DNA from: Streptomyces aureocirculatus
GTDB taxonomy: Bacteria; Actinomycetota; Actinomycetes; Streptomycetales; Streptomycetaceae
DNA length: 64,000 nucleotides
Assembly (NCBI RefSeq): GCF_000720475.1
Contig: NZ_JOAP01000019.1
Span: 248,001-312,000 of the forward strand
Direction: 5' to 3'
Part shown: positions 26,485-36,577 of the stretch, piece after piece
How the letters are laid out: each line of letters begins with the position of its first letter
Position numbering within the stretch: the first letter of the stretch is position 1
Notes under the pieces: model-generated
Databases searched by the model: none
What the model saw: the letters and a program-made list of their open reading frames with translations, nothing else
What the model was told of the DNA's origin: nothing
Made by a program: the position numbers and the translations under genes

Positions 26485-26853
26485 ATGACCACGAATGATC
26501 AGAACGTCGCCTCCTTTGCCGTGCACATTCCGGATGTCGAGCTGGAGGAGGAGCCACTCGACCCGGCGCAGATCGTCTCCGGCGAGCCCGTGGTCACCGG
26601 CAAGGTCCTGTGGGAGTCCGCCGACGGCAAGCAACTGCGCGGCATCTGGCAGATCACGCCGGGCGTGGTGACCGACACCGAGGCCAATGAGCTCTTCGTG
26701 GTCGTCAGCGGTCGCGCCACCGTCGCGGTCGAGGGCGGCGACGTGCTGGAGGTCGGCCCCGGCGACGCGGCCGTCCTGCGCGAGGGCGACCGTACGACGT
26801 GGACGGTGCACGAGACGCTGCGCAAGGCGTACCACATCACGCTCGGCGGCTGA
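26485..26853 (+). CDS. cupin-domain protein
   Basis: The 122-residue single-domain cupin resembles the DUF861 type (IWQITPGVVTDTEANELFVVVSGRATVAV, then VGPGDAAVLREGDRTTWTVHETLRKAYHI). The family often carries ureidoglycolate-lyase-like or uncharacterised sugar/nucleobase functions. Metal ligands are sparse here: only H114-like and acidic positions, so catalysis is uncertain. Divergent from psuG; followed by a long tandem array. Confidence 0.85.
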   Translation: MTTNDQNVASFAVHIPDVELEEEPLDPAQIVSGEPVVTGKVLWESADGKQLRGIWQITPGVVTDTEANELFVVVSGRATVAVEGGDVLEVGPGDAAVLREGDRTTWTVHETLRKAYHITLGG

Positions 26854-26876
26854 GCAAGGTCTCACCCGGCTGCTGA

Positions 26877-27108
26877 GCGGGATCACCGCAGCCGTCGGGT
26901 GAGATCACGGCCGCCCTCGGGTGAGATCACCGCCGTCGGGCGGGATCACCGCAGCGGTCGGGGAGGTCATGGCCGCGCTCGGGTGAGATCACCGCCGCCG
27001 TCGGGCGGGATCACCGCAGTCGTCGGGGAGGTCATGGCCGCCTGTCGGGCGGGATCACCGCAGTCGTCGGGGAGGTCACGGCCGCCCGTGGAGCCGGATC
27101 ACGCCCGG
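26877..27108. repeat. eleven-unit ~22-bp tandem array
   Basis: Unit boundaries fall at 26877, 26899, 26921, 26940, 26962, 26983, 27005, 27027, 27049, 27071 and 27092. Three unit types alternate: GCGGGATCACCGCAGYCGTCGG, GTGAGATCACSGCCGCCSTCGG and GGAGGTCAYGGCCGCSNKCGG. Most units carry a GATCAC core. The array fills the gap between the convergent cupin and MFS genes. There are no spacers and no cas genes, so this is a minisatellite, not CRISPR. Confidence 0.93.
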
Positions 27109-27121
27109 CGGCCCAGCAGGG

Positions 27122-28399
27122 TCACCCTCGGCGGCCGAGCAGGGCGAGCGCGGCCAGGGGCAGCAGCAGGAGCACCGCACCCAGGTTGAGCCAGCCGTAG
27201 CTCGCCCGCGCGACCACCAGGCCCGCGACTGCCCCGCCGACGCCCGCGGCGGCGTTCATGGTCAGGTCGGAGAGGCCCTGGGCGGCGGTGCGCGCGGCCT
27301 GCGGCACGGAGTCGGTGAGCAGCGCGGAGCCCGCCACGAGCCCCGCCGACCAGCCGAGGCCGAGCAGGAACAAGCCCGCGGCCGTCTGCCCGTGGTTGCC
27401 CCCCGCGGTTCCCGCGAGCAGCGCCGCGCAGCCGAGCAGCCCCACGGACAGGCCGATGACGGTGAGCCGTCCGACGCGGTCCGCGAGTCGCCCCATCACC
27501 GGTGAGAACGCGTACATGCCCGCGATGTGGCCGCTGATGACCAGGCCGATCAGGTCGATGCTCGCACCGTGGTGGCCGAGGTCGACCGGGGTCATCGACA
27601 TGATCGAGACCATGGCGGTGTGCGCGACGGTGACCGTGGCCAGGGCGAGCCGTGCCCGCCCGGAGGCGGCCACCGCGGCGATCCCGGCCCGCAGCGAACG
27701 GCCACCGGCGGTCTGTTCGGCGGCGGGTTCGAGCGCCCGCGCGGTGAGCAGCGGATCGGGGCGCAGCAGCACCGCCACGACCAGCGCCGAGATCAGGAAG
27801 ACCCCGGCCGCCCACACGAAGGGACCGGACGCCTCCGGGATGCCGAGCCCGCGGACGCTGCGGCCCGCGGGCGCCGCGATGTTGGGGCCGAGGACCGCGC
27901 CGATCGTCGTCGCCCACACCACGTTCGAGATGGCCCGCGCCCTGCCGTCGGGCTCGGCCAGGTCGGCCGCCGCGAACCGGGCCTGCAGGTTGGCCGACGA
28001 CGCCGCGCCGAACCCCGCCATGCCGACGAGCAGCAGCGGGAAGCTCCCGACGGCCGCGGCCACGACCACGACGGCGGCGCCCACCGCACCGATCACATAT
28101 GCCAGTACGAGACCGGGGCGCCGGCCCCGTGCCGTCATCAGCGCCGCCAGCGGCACCGAGAGCAGCGCCGTCCCTGCCACGGTCGCCGTCGACACCAGCC
28201 CGGACAGCGACTCGCTGCCGCTGACCTCCTTCGCGAGGACGGCCGCGAGCGCGATGCCGGTGGCCACGCCGAGCCCGCCGAGTATCTGGCTCGCGACCAG
28301 GACCGCGGTGACGCGGCGCCGCAGCACGGAAAGTTCCTCGACGCCCATCGGCACCCCGGCCACGGGCCCGGATCCCGTCGCCCGCCCCGTGGTGCTCAT
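27122..28399 (-). CDS. MFS transporter
   Basis: The ATG at 28399 (MSTTGRATG) is chosen; an upstream open frame contains Arg-Pro repeats encoded by a GTGGACGGC DNA repeat. The product is about 425 residues with 12 membrane segments. First helix VTAVLVASQILGGLGVATGIALAAVLA; loop 2-3 motif LMTARGRRPGL; second half starts with ARLALATVTVAHTAMVSIMSMTPV. It resembles drug/metabolite exporters of the DHA1 type. The substrate is unknown. Confidence 0.85.
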   Translation of the reverse strand: MSTTGRATGSGPVAGVPMGVEELSVLRRRVTAVLVASQILGGLGVATGIALAAVLAKEVSGSESLSGLVSTATVAGTALLSVPLAALMTARGRRPGLVLAYVIGAVGAAVVVVAAAVGSFPLLLVGMAGFGAASSANLQARFAAADLAEPDGRARAISNVVWATTIGAVLGPNIAAPAGRSVRGLGIPEASGPFVWAAGVFLISALVVAVLLRPDPLLTARALEPAAEQTAGGRSLRAGIAAVAASGRARLALATVTVAHTAMVSIMSMTPVDLGHHGASIDLIGLVISGHIAGMYAFSPVMGRLADRVGRLTVIGLSVGLLGCAALLAGTAGGNHGQTAAGLFLLGLGWSAGLVAGSALLTDSVPQAARTAAQGLSDLTMNAAAGVGGAVAGLVVARASYGWLNLGAVLLLLPLAALALLGRRG

Positions 28400-28614
28400 C
28401 GGGGACACCGGAGGCGTCGCGGACGGCGGGGGACCGGCACGAGGACGGCGTGGACGGCGTGGACGGCGTGGGCGGTAAGTACGGCAAGTACGGCAGGGGC
28501 GACAGAGTCGGCACTTCGGGGTACCGGCCGCGGCGGCGAGGATATGACCACGCGCGAAGTGTGCCAGGGAAGGCGCTGACGGGGACATGACTTTCCGGGC
28601 GCCCCAGAGCCCCC

Positions 28615-29205
28615 TCAGAACAGCGGCGCAGGCAGCACCCCCTCCAGGGCCAACAGGTGCCGCTTCGTCTCCAGGCCGCCGCCGAAGCCGCCGATGCCGC
28701 CGTCGCGCTCCACCACGCGGTGGCAGGCCACCACGATCGGCAGTGGGTTGGAGCCCATCGCCACGCCCACCGCCTGGGCCGCGCCGGGCTGGCCGACGCG
28801 GCGGGCCAGGTCGCCGTACCCCACCACCGTGCCGAAGGGCACGCCCGTGGCCAGTTCGCGCAGCACCTGGCGGTTGAAGCCGGAGATCAGCGACCAGTCG
28901 AGCGGCAGTTCGAAGTCGCGCAGCTCACCCGCGAGGTACGCCCGCAACTGGCGTATGGGCTCCGCGAGGAGCGGCGACGCGGGGTCCTCGGCCGGCTCGG
29001 CGCCGAGGCGGGACGCGAGCCGTGCCAGCGCCTTGTCACGCACGTCGGGCGTGGCGTGGAAGACGACGTTGACCAGGCCGGTGTCCGTCGCGGCCAGCAG
29101 CAGCGGGCCGATGTCGGAGTCGACGACGGCCCATACGGCGCGGGGGCGCGGGGGCTGTGGCCCGCGCTCGTCCCGGTCCTGCTCGTGGTGCCCCATGGCG
29201 TTCAT
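28615..29205 (-). CDS. ogt: methylated-DNA--protein-cysteine methyltransferase (Ogt-like)
   Basis: ATG at 29205 has TACCGT seven bases upstream (leaderless type); 196 residues. The family helix-turn-helix and Arg finger region (FGTVVGYGDLARRVGQPGAAQAVG) precede the active-site block VVACHRVV (C161). The usual Pro before the Cys is Ala here. It repairs O6-alkylguanine by suicidal alkyl transfer. GGFGGGLETKRHLLALEG closes the domain. A hairpin separates it from the GDPD gene upstream. Confidence 0.9.
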   Translation of the reverse strand: MNAMGHHEQDRDERGPQPPRPRAVWAVVDSDIGPLLLAATDTGLVNVVFHATPDVRDKALARLASRLGAEPAEDPASPLLAEPIRQLRAYLAGELRDFELPLDWSLISGFNRQVLRELATGVPFGTVVGYGDLARRVGQPGAAQAVGVAMGSNPLPIVVACHRVVERDGGIGGFGGGLETKRHLLALEGVLPAPLF

Positions 29206-29234
29206 GACGCTTACGGTACGACCGGCCACTGACA

Positions 29235-29262
29235 GCGCCGCGGGACGGTGGTCCCGCGGCGC
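29235..29262 (-). terminator. hairpin terminator after GDPD gene
   Basis: GCGCCGCGGGAC (29235-29246) and its perfect complement (29251-29262) form a 12-bp stem with a four-base loop, located 43 bp after the stop of the leftward GDPD gene. Confidence 0.7.
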
Positions 29263-29304
29263 CATGGTTCCGCCGCGTCAGGGCCGGTGCCGCGCGCCCG
29301 TCCG

Positions 29305-30213
29305 TCAGTTGTGAAGCGCCCTGCGTACGACGTCGGGCTTGTTGGTGATGATGCCGTCCACGCCGAAGCCGGCGACGCGCTGGGCGGCGGCGGCCTCGTC
29401 CACGGTCCAGGTGAAGATCTCCAGGCGCTTGCCGTGCGGGCCCTTCAGCCCGTGGATCGCGGCTACGTAGTCGGCGGAGATGGACGTGTGCGTCGAGTTG
29501 ATCTGGTCCGAGAACTTCGCGTACGTCGGCAGGTCGGCGGCCGCGGGCGTGCCGAGGAAGCCGGTCTTGATGTCGGGCCGCAGCTCGTGCACCTTCTTGA
29601 CGGTGGCCGCGCCGAAGCTCTGGACGACCAGCTTGTTCTTGACGTGGCGGCGGTCGAGCCAGCCCGTCTCGCGCAGCACCCGCAGGGTGTCCTGCTCGAT
29701 GCCGGGGTACAGCTCCGGCTTCTTGATCTCCAGGACCAGGCTCTGGTGGTTGCGCGAGACGCGGTTCATGTACTGCGTCAGCGTCGGCACCCGCGCGCCC
29801 TTGTACTTCTTCCCGAACCAACTGCCCGCGTCCAGCCTGGCGATCTCCGCCGCGGTGAAGTCCTTCACCTTCCACGGGGCGCGGTCGGGGAAGACCTCCT
29901 CGACGTCCGTGGTCCGCTTCAGGTTGTCGTCGTGGACGATGACGAGCTCGCCGTCCTTCGTGCGCTGGACGTCGTTCTCGACCCAGCGGAAGCCCATCCG
30001 GGCGGCCTTGTCGATCGCGGCCAGCGTGTTCTCGGGGGCGTAGGCGGAGGCGCCGCGGTGTGCCACGACTGTGGGGTTCTTGTGTGCGGCGGCCGGCTTC
30101 CCCAGTGCAACGGAGGCGTCGGCGGGGGTCTGTGCGGCGGCGGTGGAGGGCAGGACGAGCGCGCCTGCCCCCAGCAGGGCGGCGGTGGCGGCAGCGGCGG
30201 CGCGTACGTACAC
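29305..30213 (-). CDS. secreted glycerophosphodiester phosphodiesterase
   Basis: GTG at 30213 follows GAGGAG. The 302-residue protein has a signal peptide (about 1-27). The GDPD catalytic residues are present: VAHRGASAYAPENT (His and Glu of the active site) at about 49-62, ENDVQRTKDGELVIVHDD (about 79-96), and the C-terminal TWTVDE and DGIITNKP. It hydrolyses glycerophosphodiesters outside the cell to glycerol 3-phosphate. Single gene, divergent from the MHYT gene. Confidence 0.92.
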   Translation of the reverse strand: MYVRAAAAATAALLGAGALVLPSTAAAQTPADASVALGKPAAAHKNPTVVAHRGASAYAPENTLAAIDKAARMGFRWVENDVQRTKDGELVIVHDDNLKRTTDVEEVFPDRAPWKVKDFTAAEIARLDAGSWFGKKYKGARVPTLTQYMNRVSRNHQSLVLEIKKPELYPGIEQDTLRVLRETGWLDRRHVKNKLVVQSFGAATVKKVHELRPDIKTGFLGTPAAADLPTYAKFSDQINSTHTSISADYVAAIHGLKGPHGKRLEIFTWTVDEAAAAQRVAGFGVDGIITNKPDVVRRALHN

Positions 30214-30489
30214 GGGTTCTCCTCGCGTCAGGACTCACGGGGGGTTCCGCTTGAGAATGACAGTGCACGGCCAACTACTGACAGGTACAGGATGGCCACA
30301 GGTTGAACGCCAACCCCTCAAGTGAGGACCCCGCGCGCGGAACCCGTGTTTCTTTGCCGGAAAATCGGTCGTGCGTTCACGGCTGAGCCCTACTCTCACC
30401 TCAGTCCACGGCCCCTCGTCCGGCCGTCGGCCGGGGAAGACGGGGCGTTCCGGAACATCCACGTACGACAGGCGGAAGGGCTACCGCTC

Positions 30490-31383
30490 ATGGAGGGCAC
30501 GGTCGACGGCTTCAGCTACGGATTCGTCACGCCGGTGGTCGCCTATCTGATGGCCTGCCTGGGAGGGGCACTCGGCCTGCGCTGCACCACGAGATCGCTG
30601 CTCGTCGCGCACTCCTGGCGGCCCGGCTGGCTCGCCCTCGGCTCGGCCGCCATCGGGTCCGGCATCTGGACGATGCACTTCATCGCCATGATGGGCTTCG
30701 CCGTGGAGGACACCCCGATCCACTACGACCGGACGACGACCTTCGCGAGCCTCGCCGTCGCCATCGTGATGGTCGGCATCGGGATCTTCATCGTCGGCTA
30801 CCGCGGCGCCAGCGGAACCGCGCTCTTCACCGGGGGCACCATCACCGGGCTCGGCATCGCGTCGATGCACTACCTGGGAATGGCCGGTATGCGCCTTGGC
30901 GGCAGGCTGGAGTACAACACCCTGACCGTGGCCGCGTCCGTGGTGATCGCCGTGGTCGCCGCCATCGCCGCCCTGTGGGCCGCGGGACAGGTCAGGGGTT
31001 TCCTGTGGAGTCTCGGCGCCAGCCTCGTCATGGGCCTCGCCGTCAGCGGCATGCACTACACCGGCATGGCCGCCGTGAGTGTGCACCTGCACGGCCCGTC
31101 CACCGCGCCCTCCGGCGACTCCTCCGCCGAGATCCTCGCCCCCCTCATGGTCGGCCCGCTCGCCTTCCTGCTGCTCGCGGGCGTCATCGTGATGTTCGAC
31201 CCGCTGATGATGCTGGGCAAGGCCGACCTGAAGGCCGCCGCCGCCCGCCCGCGCACCTCCCCGTACTCCGTGCCACGCTCCGGCGACCGCACGCCGGCAC
31301 ACGTGAGCCGCCGCGGCGGACCCCGCCCCGCCACCCGCAGGAGCCGCCGCAGACCGGAGGCACGGGCCCCGCAGAAGTGGTGA
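30490..31383 (+). CDS. MHYT-domain membrane sensor
   Basis: ATG at 30490 follows GGAAGGG. The 297-residue protein has seven membrane helices. The three MHYT-type motifs are [18 protein letters not shown] and MHYTGMAAV; these are thought to bind copper and sense gases such as O2, CO or NO. The cytoplasmic C-terminus is a basic tail ([12 protein letters not shown]) with no GGDEF/EAL domain, so the output is unclear. It precedes uvrB by 40 bp, which has its own promoter. Confidence 0.88.
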   Translation: MEGTVDGFSYGFVTPVVAYLMACLGGALGLRCTTRSLLVAHSWRPGWLALGSAAIGSGIWTMHFIAMMGFAVEDTPIHYDRTTTFASLAVAIVMVGIGIFIVGYRGASGTALFTGGTITGLGIASMHYLGMAGMRLGGRLEYNTLTVAASVVIAVVAAIAALWAAGQVRGFLWSLGASLVMGLAVSGMHYTGMAAVSVHLHGPSTAPSGDSSAEILAPLMVGPLAFLLLAGVIVMFDPLMMLGKADLKAAAARPRTSPYSVPRSGDRTPAHVSRRGGPRPATRRSRRRPEARAPQKW

Positions 31384-31423
31384 GCGGGGGGCGTTGTCAG
31401 TGGGGGGTCGTACGGTTGATTCC

Positions 31424-33577
31424 ATGCGGCCCGTATCGAAGATCGAACGCACGGTGGCACCTTTCGAGGTCGTCAGCCCGTACCAGCCCAGTGGCGACCA
31501 GCCCACGGCCATCGCCGACCTGGAGAAGCGCATCCGCGCGGGCGAGAAGGATGTCGTCCTGCTCGGCGCGACCGGCACCGGCAAGTCGGCCACCACCGCG
31601 TGGATGATCGAGAAGCTCCAGCGCCCCACGCTCGTGATGGCGCCGAACAAAACCCTGGCCGCCCAGTTGGCGAACGAGTTCCGCGAGCTCCTGCCGAACA
31701 ACGCCGTCGAGTACTTCGTCTCGTACTACGACTACTACCAGCCCGAGGCCTACGTCCCCCAGTCGGACACGTACATCGAGAAGGACTCCTCGATCAACGA
31801 GGAGGTCGAGCGCCTGCGCCACTCCGCGACGAACTCGCTGCTCACCCGCCGCGACGTCATCGTGGTCGCGTCCGTCTCCTGCATCTACGGCCTCGGCACC
31901 CCGCAGGAGTACGTGGACCGCATGGTGCCGCTCAAGGTCGGCGAGGAGATCGACCGCGACCAGCTCCTGCGCCGCTTCGTCGACATCCAGTACACCCGCA
32001 ACGACCTCGCCTTCACCCGCGGCACCTTCCGGGTCCGCGGCGACACCATCGAGATCTTCCCGGTGTACGAGGAGCTGGCCGTCCGGATCGAGATGTTCGG
32101 CGACGAGATCGAGGCCCTCTCCACGCTGCACCCCCTGACCGGCGAGGTCATCAGCGACGACGACCACCTGTACGTCTTCCCGGCCTCCCACTACGTAGCG
32201 GGCCCGGAGCGCCTGGAGAAGGCCGTCACCGGCATCGAGAAGGAGCTCACCGAGCGCCTCGCGGAGCTGGAGAAGCAGGGCAAGATGCTGGAGGCCCAGC
32301 GCCTGCGCATGCGCACCACGTACGACCTGGAGATGCTGCGCCAGATCGGCTCCTGCTCCGGCGTCGAGAACTACTCGATGCACTTCGACGACCGCGCGCC
32401 CGGCACCGCCCCCAACACCCTCCTGGACTACTTCCCCGAGGACTTCCTGCTCGTCCTGGACGAGTCGCACGTCACGGTCCCGCAGATCGGCGCGATGTAC
32501 GAGGGCGACGCCTCCCGCAAGCGCACCCTCGTCGACCACGGCTTCCGGCTGCCGTCCGCCCTGGACAACCGCCCGCTGAAGTGGGAGGAGTTCCTCGGCC
32601 GCATCGGCCAGACGGTCTACCTCTCGGCGACCCCCGGCAAGTACGAGCTGTCGCGCGGCGACGGCTTCGTCGAGCAGATCATCCGCCCCACCGGCCTCGT
32701 CGACCCCGAGGTCGTCGTCAAGCCCACCGAGGGCCAGATCGACGACCTGGTCCACGAGATCCGCAAGCGCACCGAGAAGGACGAGCGCGTCCTCGTCACC
32801 ACCCTCACCAAGAAGATGGCCGAGGACCTCACCGACTACTTCCTGGAGCTCGGCATCCAGGTCCGCTATCTGCACAGCGACGTCGACACCCTGCGCCGCG
32901 TCGAGCTCCTGCGCGAGCTGCGCTCCGGTGAGTACGACGTCCTGGTCGGCATCAACCTCCTCCGGGAGGGCCTCGACCTGCCCGAGGTCTCCCTGGTGGC
33001 GATCCTCGACGCGGACAAGGAGGGCTTCCTGCGCTCGGGGACCTCTCTGATCCAGACCATCGGCCGCGCCGCGCGCAACGTCTCGGGCCAGGTCCATATG
33101 TACGCCGACAAGATCACCCCGGCGATGGAGAAGGCCATCGACGAGACCAACCGCCGCCGGGAGAAGCAGATCGCGTACAACAAGGAGAGGGGCATCGACC
33201 CGCAACCCCTCCGTAAGAAGATCAACGACATCGTGTCGGCGATCGCACGCGAAGAGGTCGACACGGAACAACTCCTTGGCACCGACTACCGCAAGGCGAA
33301 GGACGGCAAGAGCGCCAAGGCCCCGGTGCCCTCCCTCGGCGGCGCGGCCAAGGACGGCAAGAAGGCCGCCGCGGCCGGATCCGCCAAGGGCAAGGGTGCC
33401 AAGAAGGCACCCACGGACCGCCCCGCCGCCGAACTCGCCGCGCAGATCGAGGAGATGACCGAGCGGATGCGCACGGCCGCCGCGAACCTCCAGTTCGAGA
33501 TCGCCGCCCGGCTGCGGGACGAGGTGTCGGAGATGAAGAAGGAACTGCGGCAGATGAAGGAAGCCGGTCAGGCATAG
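31424..33577 (+). CDS. uvrB: UvrABC excinuclease subunit B
   Basis: ATG at 31424 is preceded by TACGGT (31411-31416), seven bases before the start: leaderless type. 717 residues. Walker A GATGTGKS (48-55), the beta-hairpin region [20 protein letters not shown] (101-120), DESH box in the LVLDESHV block, helicase motif [11 protein letters not shown] and the C-terminal UVR domain that binds UvrC. A Lys/Ala-rich linker of about 35 residues precedes the UVR domain, as in other actinobacteria. It loads at the lesion after UvrA and positions UvrC. Confidence 0.98.
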   Translation: MRPVSKIERTVAPFEVVSPYQPSGDQPTAIADLEKRIRAGEKDVVLLGATGTGKSATTAWMIEKLQRPTLVMAPNKTLAAQLANEFRELLPNNAVEYFVSYYDYYQPEAYVPQSDTYIEKDSSINEEVERLRHSATNSLLTRRDVIVVASVSCIYGLGTPQEYVDRMVPLKVGEEIDRDQLLRRFVDIQYTRNDLAFTRGTFRVRGDTIEIFPVYEELAVRIEMFGDEIEALSTLHPLTGEVISDDDHLYVFPASHYVAGPERLEKAVTGIEKELTERLAELEKQGKMLEAQRLRMRTTYDLEMLRQIGSCSGVENYSMHFDDRAPGTAPNTLLDYFPEDFLLVLDESHVTVPQIGAMYEGDASRKRTLVDHGFRLPSALDNRPLKWEEFLGRIGQTVYLSATPGKYELSRGDGFVEQIIRPTGLVDPEVVVKPTEGQIDDLVHEIRKRTEKDERVLVTTLTKKMAEDLTDYFLELGIQVRYLHSDVDTLRRVELLRELRSGEYDVLVGINLLREGLDLPEVSLVAILDADKEGFLRSGTSLIQTIGRAARNVSGQVHMYADKITPAMEKAIDETNRRREKQIAYNKERGIDPQPLRKKINDIVSAIAREEVDTEQLLGTDYRKAKDGKSAKAPVPSLGGAAKDGKKAAAAGSAKGKGAKKAPTDRPAAELAAQIEEMTERMRTAAANLQFEIAARLRDEVSEMKKELRQMKEAGQA

Positions 33578-33774
33578 CGCTGCGTTGCGGCACGGCGCTG
33601 TGCTGCGACATGGCCCCGTGCTGTGACACGGAGCTGCGCCTCGACATAGCGCTGTGTTGCAACACCGACACAAAGTGCCCGACCGGGTGCGTCGCCCTGG
33701 ACACGGCTGCATAGGGTGAACGGGCAACCGCCGCAACGGGCGGTTGTCGGGGCAGTTCGAGAAGGGGACAGCGC

Positions 33775-34353
33775 GTGACGGTCAACATGACCAAGGGCCA
33801 GGCCATCAACCTGCAGAAGAACGACGGGGGCGCGCTGACCTCAGTGCGCATGGGACTCGGCTGGCAGGCGGCCCCGCGGCGCGGCCTGTTCGGCTCCCGC
33901 ACCCGGGAGGTCGACCTCGACGCGTCGGCGGTCCTCTTCGCCGACAAGCAGCCCGTCGACGTGGTGTTCTTCCGCCACCTCGTCAGCGACGACGGCTCGG
34001 TGCGGCACACCGGCGACAACCTCGTCGGCGGCGTCGGCCAGGGCGGCGACGACGAGGCCATCCTCGTCGACCTGCAGCGCGTCCCGGTCCACATCGACCA
34101 GATCGTCTTCACGGTGAACTCCTTCACCGGCCAGACCTTCCAGGAGGTGCAGAACGCCTTCTGCCGCCTGGTCGACGAGACCAACGGCCAGGAGCTCGCC
34201 CGCTTCACCCTCGACGGCGGCGGCCAGTACACCGCCCAGATCATGGCCAAGGTGCACCGCGCGGGCTCCGGCTGGCAGATGACGGCCCTCGGCAACCCCG
34301 CCAACGGCCGCACCTTCCAGGACCTGATGCCGGCGATCCTGCCGCACCTGTGA
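33775..34353 (+). CDS. terD: TerD-family stress protein
   Basis: GTG at 33775 follows GAAGGGGAC. The 192-residue protein is a single TerD domain: N-terminal KGQAINLQKNDGG, VRMGLGWQ, DLDASAVLF (calcium-binding Asp cluster), RHTGDNLVGG...GDDEAILVDL (second Ca site) and QTFQEVQNAFCRLVDE. TerD proteins bind calcium and are linked to tellurite, oxidative and phage stress; in Streptomyces they also affect differentiation. It is followed by a TerD/FtsK-like fusion. Confidence 0.95.
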   Translation: MTVNMTKGQAINLQKNDGGALTSVRMGLGWQAAPRRGLFGSRTREVDLDASAVLFADKQPVDVVFFRHLVSDDGSVRHTGDNLVGGVGQGGDDEAILVDLQRVPVHIDQIVFTVNSFTGQTFQEVQNAFCRLVDETNGQELARFTLDGGGQYTAQIMAKVHRAGSGWQMTALGNPANGRTFQDLMPAILPHL

Positions 34354-34359
34354 GCAGCG

Positions 34360-34403
34360 CAGCCGTGAGCACCACAGCCGTGAGCACCACAGCCGTGAGC
34401 ACC
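34360..34403. repeat. 15-bp tandem repeat after terD
   Basis: Three copies of CAGCCGTGAGCACCA start seven bases after the terD stop. No terminator hairpin is seen, so terD and the next gene may be co-transcribed. Confidence 0.85.
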
Positions 34404-34522
34404 GCGGCTGACGGCACCGAAGAGTTGTAAGCGCCAACCTGTAGTACCGCAGACCGGCTGTCCGGCACGGCAGTCCGTACGCAGGCCCGGTGAGGGGGCC
34501 GACACAAGGGGGAACGAACGCG

Positions 34523-36529
34523 ATGACGGCTGAGCTGGTCAGGGGGCAGAACCACGCACTGCCCGGCACCCGCCTCGAGATCCGGGTGTCGGCCGGCAGG
34601 CCGATCGTGGCCGGTGCCACGCTCAGCGACCACGAGCGCACGGTGCGCGGCACGTCCTGGGTCGCGCACCCCGGCGCGCCCACCCTGCCGGGACTCGAAG
34701 TGTCCCAGCAGGCGGCCGCCGACCACCGCCTCGCCGTCGACCTGGACGCCCTGCCCGACGGCGCGCACCAGGTGAACGTGCTGCTCGCGCTGCCGGTCGG
34801 CGTCGGTGGCCCGGTCACCTTCGGCGCCGTCGCCGCCCCCTTCGTCGCCGTCACCGGCCTGGACGGCACCGAGATCGCCAGCTATACGATCACGGACCTG
34901 TCCGCCGAGTCGGCCGTCGTCGCCCTGGAGCTGTACCGCAGGGGGGACGCCTGGAAGGTCCGCGCCGTCGGCCAGGGCTATGCGGGCGGTCTCGCCGACA
35001 TGCTCGCCGATCAGGGCCTGCCCAGGGCCCAGGACCTGGCGACCGCCATCAACGACGCGGTGGCGCGCGGCCTGGCCCGCTCGGTGGCCGCGCCCCCGCC
35101 CCGCTCCGCGGACGAGGCCCGGGTGCGCGCCGCGGCCCAGGGCCACACCGCCCCCGGCCAGCCGCCGAGCACGCCCGACCCGGCCGCCGAACCCGCCGCC
35201 AGGCCCGTGGTCCCCGCCCAGCCCGTCGTCCCCGCCCAGCAGCCCGGCGACGGCGGCGCACCCGCACCCCAGCGCCCGGGCGACGCCGTCCCGCCGCAGC
35301 CCGGCGACGGCGGACCCGTGAACTACACCCACCCGCGCCGCCAGACCGCCGCGCCCCCGCCGCCCCCGCCCACGGCCCGCCCCGCGGCGCCCGGACAGCA
35401 CCCCACCCCCGTCGCCGGTGACGCCACCGGCTGGTCCCCGGAGGAGCGGCTCTACAACCAGGTCTGGGGCATGTTCGAAGACCTGGCCCGCACGGCCGCC
35501 GCGTACCGCAGCGCCGTGGACTTCGCCGACTCCCGCATGGAGCAGGAGCTCGACAAGGTCCTCTCCGACCCGCGCAGCCGCATCGGCAGCACCGGGGACA
35601 CCGCGCGCGCCGCCGCCCGCGCCCGCCACGGCGACCTCGTTGACCAGGCGCGCGCCGCCCTCGACCGCGACCTGGCCCAGCTCGCCGCCGAGGCGGAGGT
35701 CGTGGAGCCGGCCCTGCCCGTGGCCTTCGCCGACTGGTCGAGCCCCGTCTGGCAGGGCTATCGCGCGCCCATGGAGGTCCCGATGGCGCTGCGCCTCGGC
35801 GGCCTGCACCTGCCCGAGCGCCCGGAGCTGCGCATCCCCATGCTCGTCCGGCTGCCCCTGGAGCGCGGCCTGTGGATCGACAGCGGCCGCTCCGGCACGG
35901 ACTCCCTCGCGGACGCGGACCAACTGCGCCGCCTCGCCCTGGACAGCGCCGTCGCCCACGCCGCCCGGCTGCTCGCCTCGTATCCGCCCGGCGCGTTCAC
36001 GGTGCACGTCATCGACGCCGCGGGCACCGGCACGAGCGCCTTCGCCCCGCTCGTGACCGCCGGAGTCCTCGACGAGCCGCCCGCGACCGGCGCCGCCGGT
36101 GTCACCGCCATGCTCACCCGGCTCACCCAGCGCGTGGATCTGGTGCAGATGGCGGTCCGCGGCGGCGTCGCCGACGCGCTGCCGCAGGACCTGGACACCG
36201 GCGAGCAACTGCTCGTCGTCAACGACTTCCCCCACGGCTTCGACGACCGCGCCGTGACCCAGCTCCGCTACCTCGCCGACGAGGGCCCCGCGGTCGGCGT
36301 GCACCTGATGATGGTCGCCGACCGCGAGGAGGCCGCGGAGTACGGTCCCCTGCTCGACCCGCTGTGGCGGGCGCTGCTGCGGCTGACGCCGGTGCCCGAG
36401 GACCACCTCGCGGACCCCTGGGTCGGCCACGCGTGGACGTACGAGCCGCCTGCGCTGCCGCCGGGCAGTGAGGTGCTCGGCCACGTCCTGGACCGGGTGG
36501 GAGCGGCACGCCGCACCGGCAGCCGCTGA
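34523..36529 (+). CDS. TerD domain fused to a FtsK/HerA-like domain lacking a P-loop
   Basis: ATG at 34523 follows AAGGGGGAA; 668 residues. Residues 1-195 are a TerD domain (LPGTRLEIRVSAGRP, HQVNVLLALPVG, ESAVVALELYRRGDAWKVRAVGQGY). Residues 200-300 are Pro/Ala/Gln-rich. A helical stretch follows (310-395). Residues 435-655 resemble the FtsK-like proteins of conflict systems: PPGAFTVHVIDAAG, LLVVNDFPHGF (Walker-B-like, about 562-572) and GVHLMMVADRE (592-602). The Walker A position reads WIDSGRSGTDS rather than GxxGxGKS. Likely a scaffold in the Ter stress system. Confidence 0.85.
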   Translation: MTAELVRGQNHALPGTRLEIRVSAGRPIVAGATLSDHERTVRGTSWVAHPGAPTLPGLEVSQQAAADHRLAVDLDALPDGAHQVNVLLALPVGVGGPVTFGAVAAPFVAVTGLDGTEIASYTITDLSAESAVVALELYRRGDAWKVRAVGQGYAGGLADMLADQGLPRAQDLATAINDAVARGLARSVAAPPPRSADEARVRAAAQGHTAPGQPPSTPDPAAEPAARPVVPAQPVVPAQQPGDGGAPAPQRPGDAVPPQPGDGGPVNYTHPRRQTAAPPPPPPTARPAAPGQHPTPVAGDATGWSPEERLYNQVWGMFEDLARTAAAYRSAVDFADSRMEQELDKVLSDPRSRIGSTGDTARAAARARHGDLVDQARAALDRDLAQLAAEAEVVEPALPVAFADWSSPVWQGYRAPMEVPMALRLGGLHLPERPELRIPMLVRLPLERGLWIDSGRSGTDSLADADQLRRLALDSAVAHAARLLASYPPGAFTVHVIDAAGTGTSAFAPLVTAGVLDEPPATGAAGVTAMLTRLTQRVDLVQMAVRGGVADALPQDLDTGEQLLVVNDFPHGFDDRAVTQLRYLADEGPAVGVHLMMVADREEAAEYGPLLDPLWRALLRLTPVPEDHLADPWVGHAWTYEPPALPPGSEVLGHVLDRVGAARRTGSR

Positions 36530-36577
36530 CGGCCACCCCCTCACCCCTTCTCGCCCGCCCGTCACTCCTTACCCTCG

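Noticed and set aside
26877..27108. CRISPR array
   Set aside because: Units are directly adjacent without unique spacers and no cas gene is near.
31397..33736. long antisense frame opposite uvrB
   Set aside because: Val/Asp/Gly-rich shadow of uvrB with no domain.
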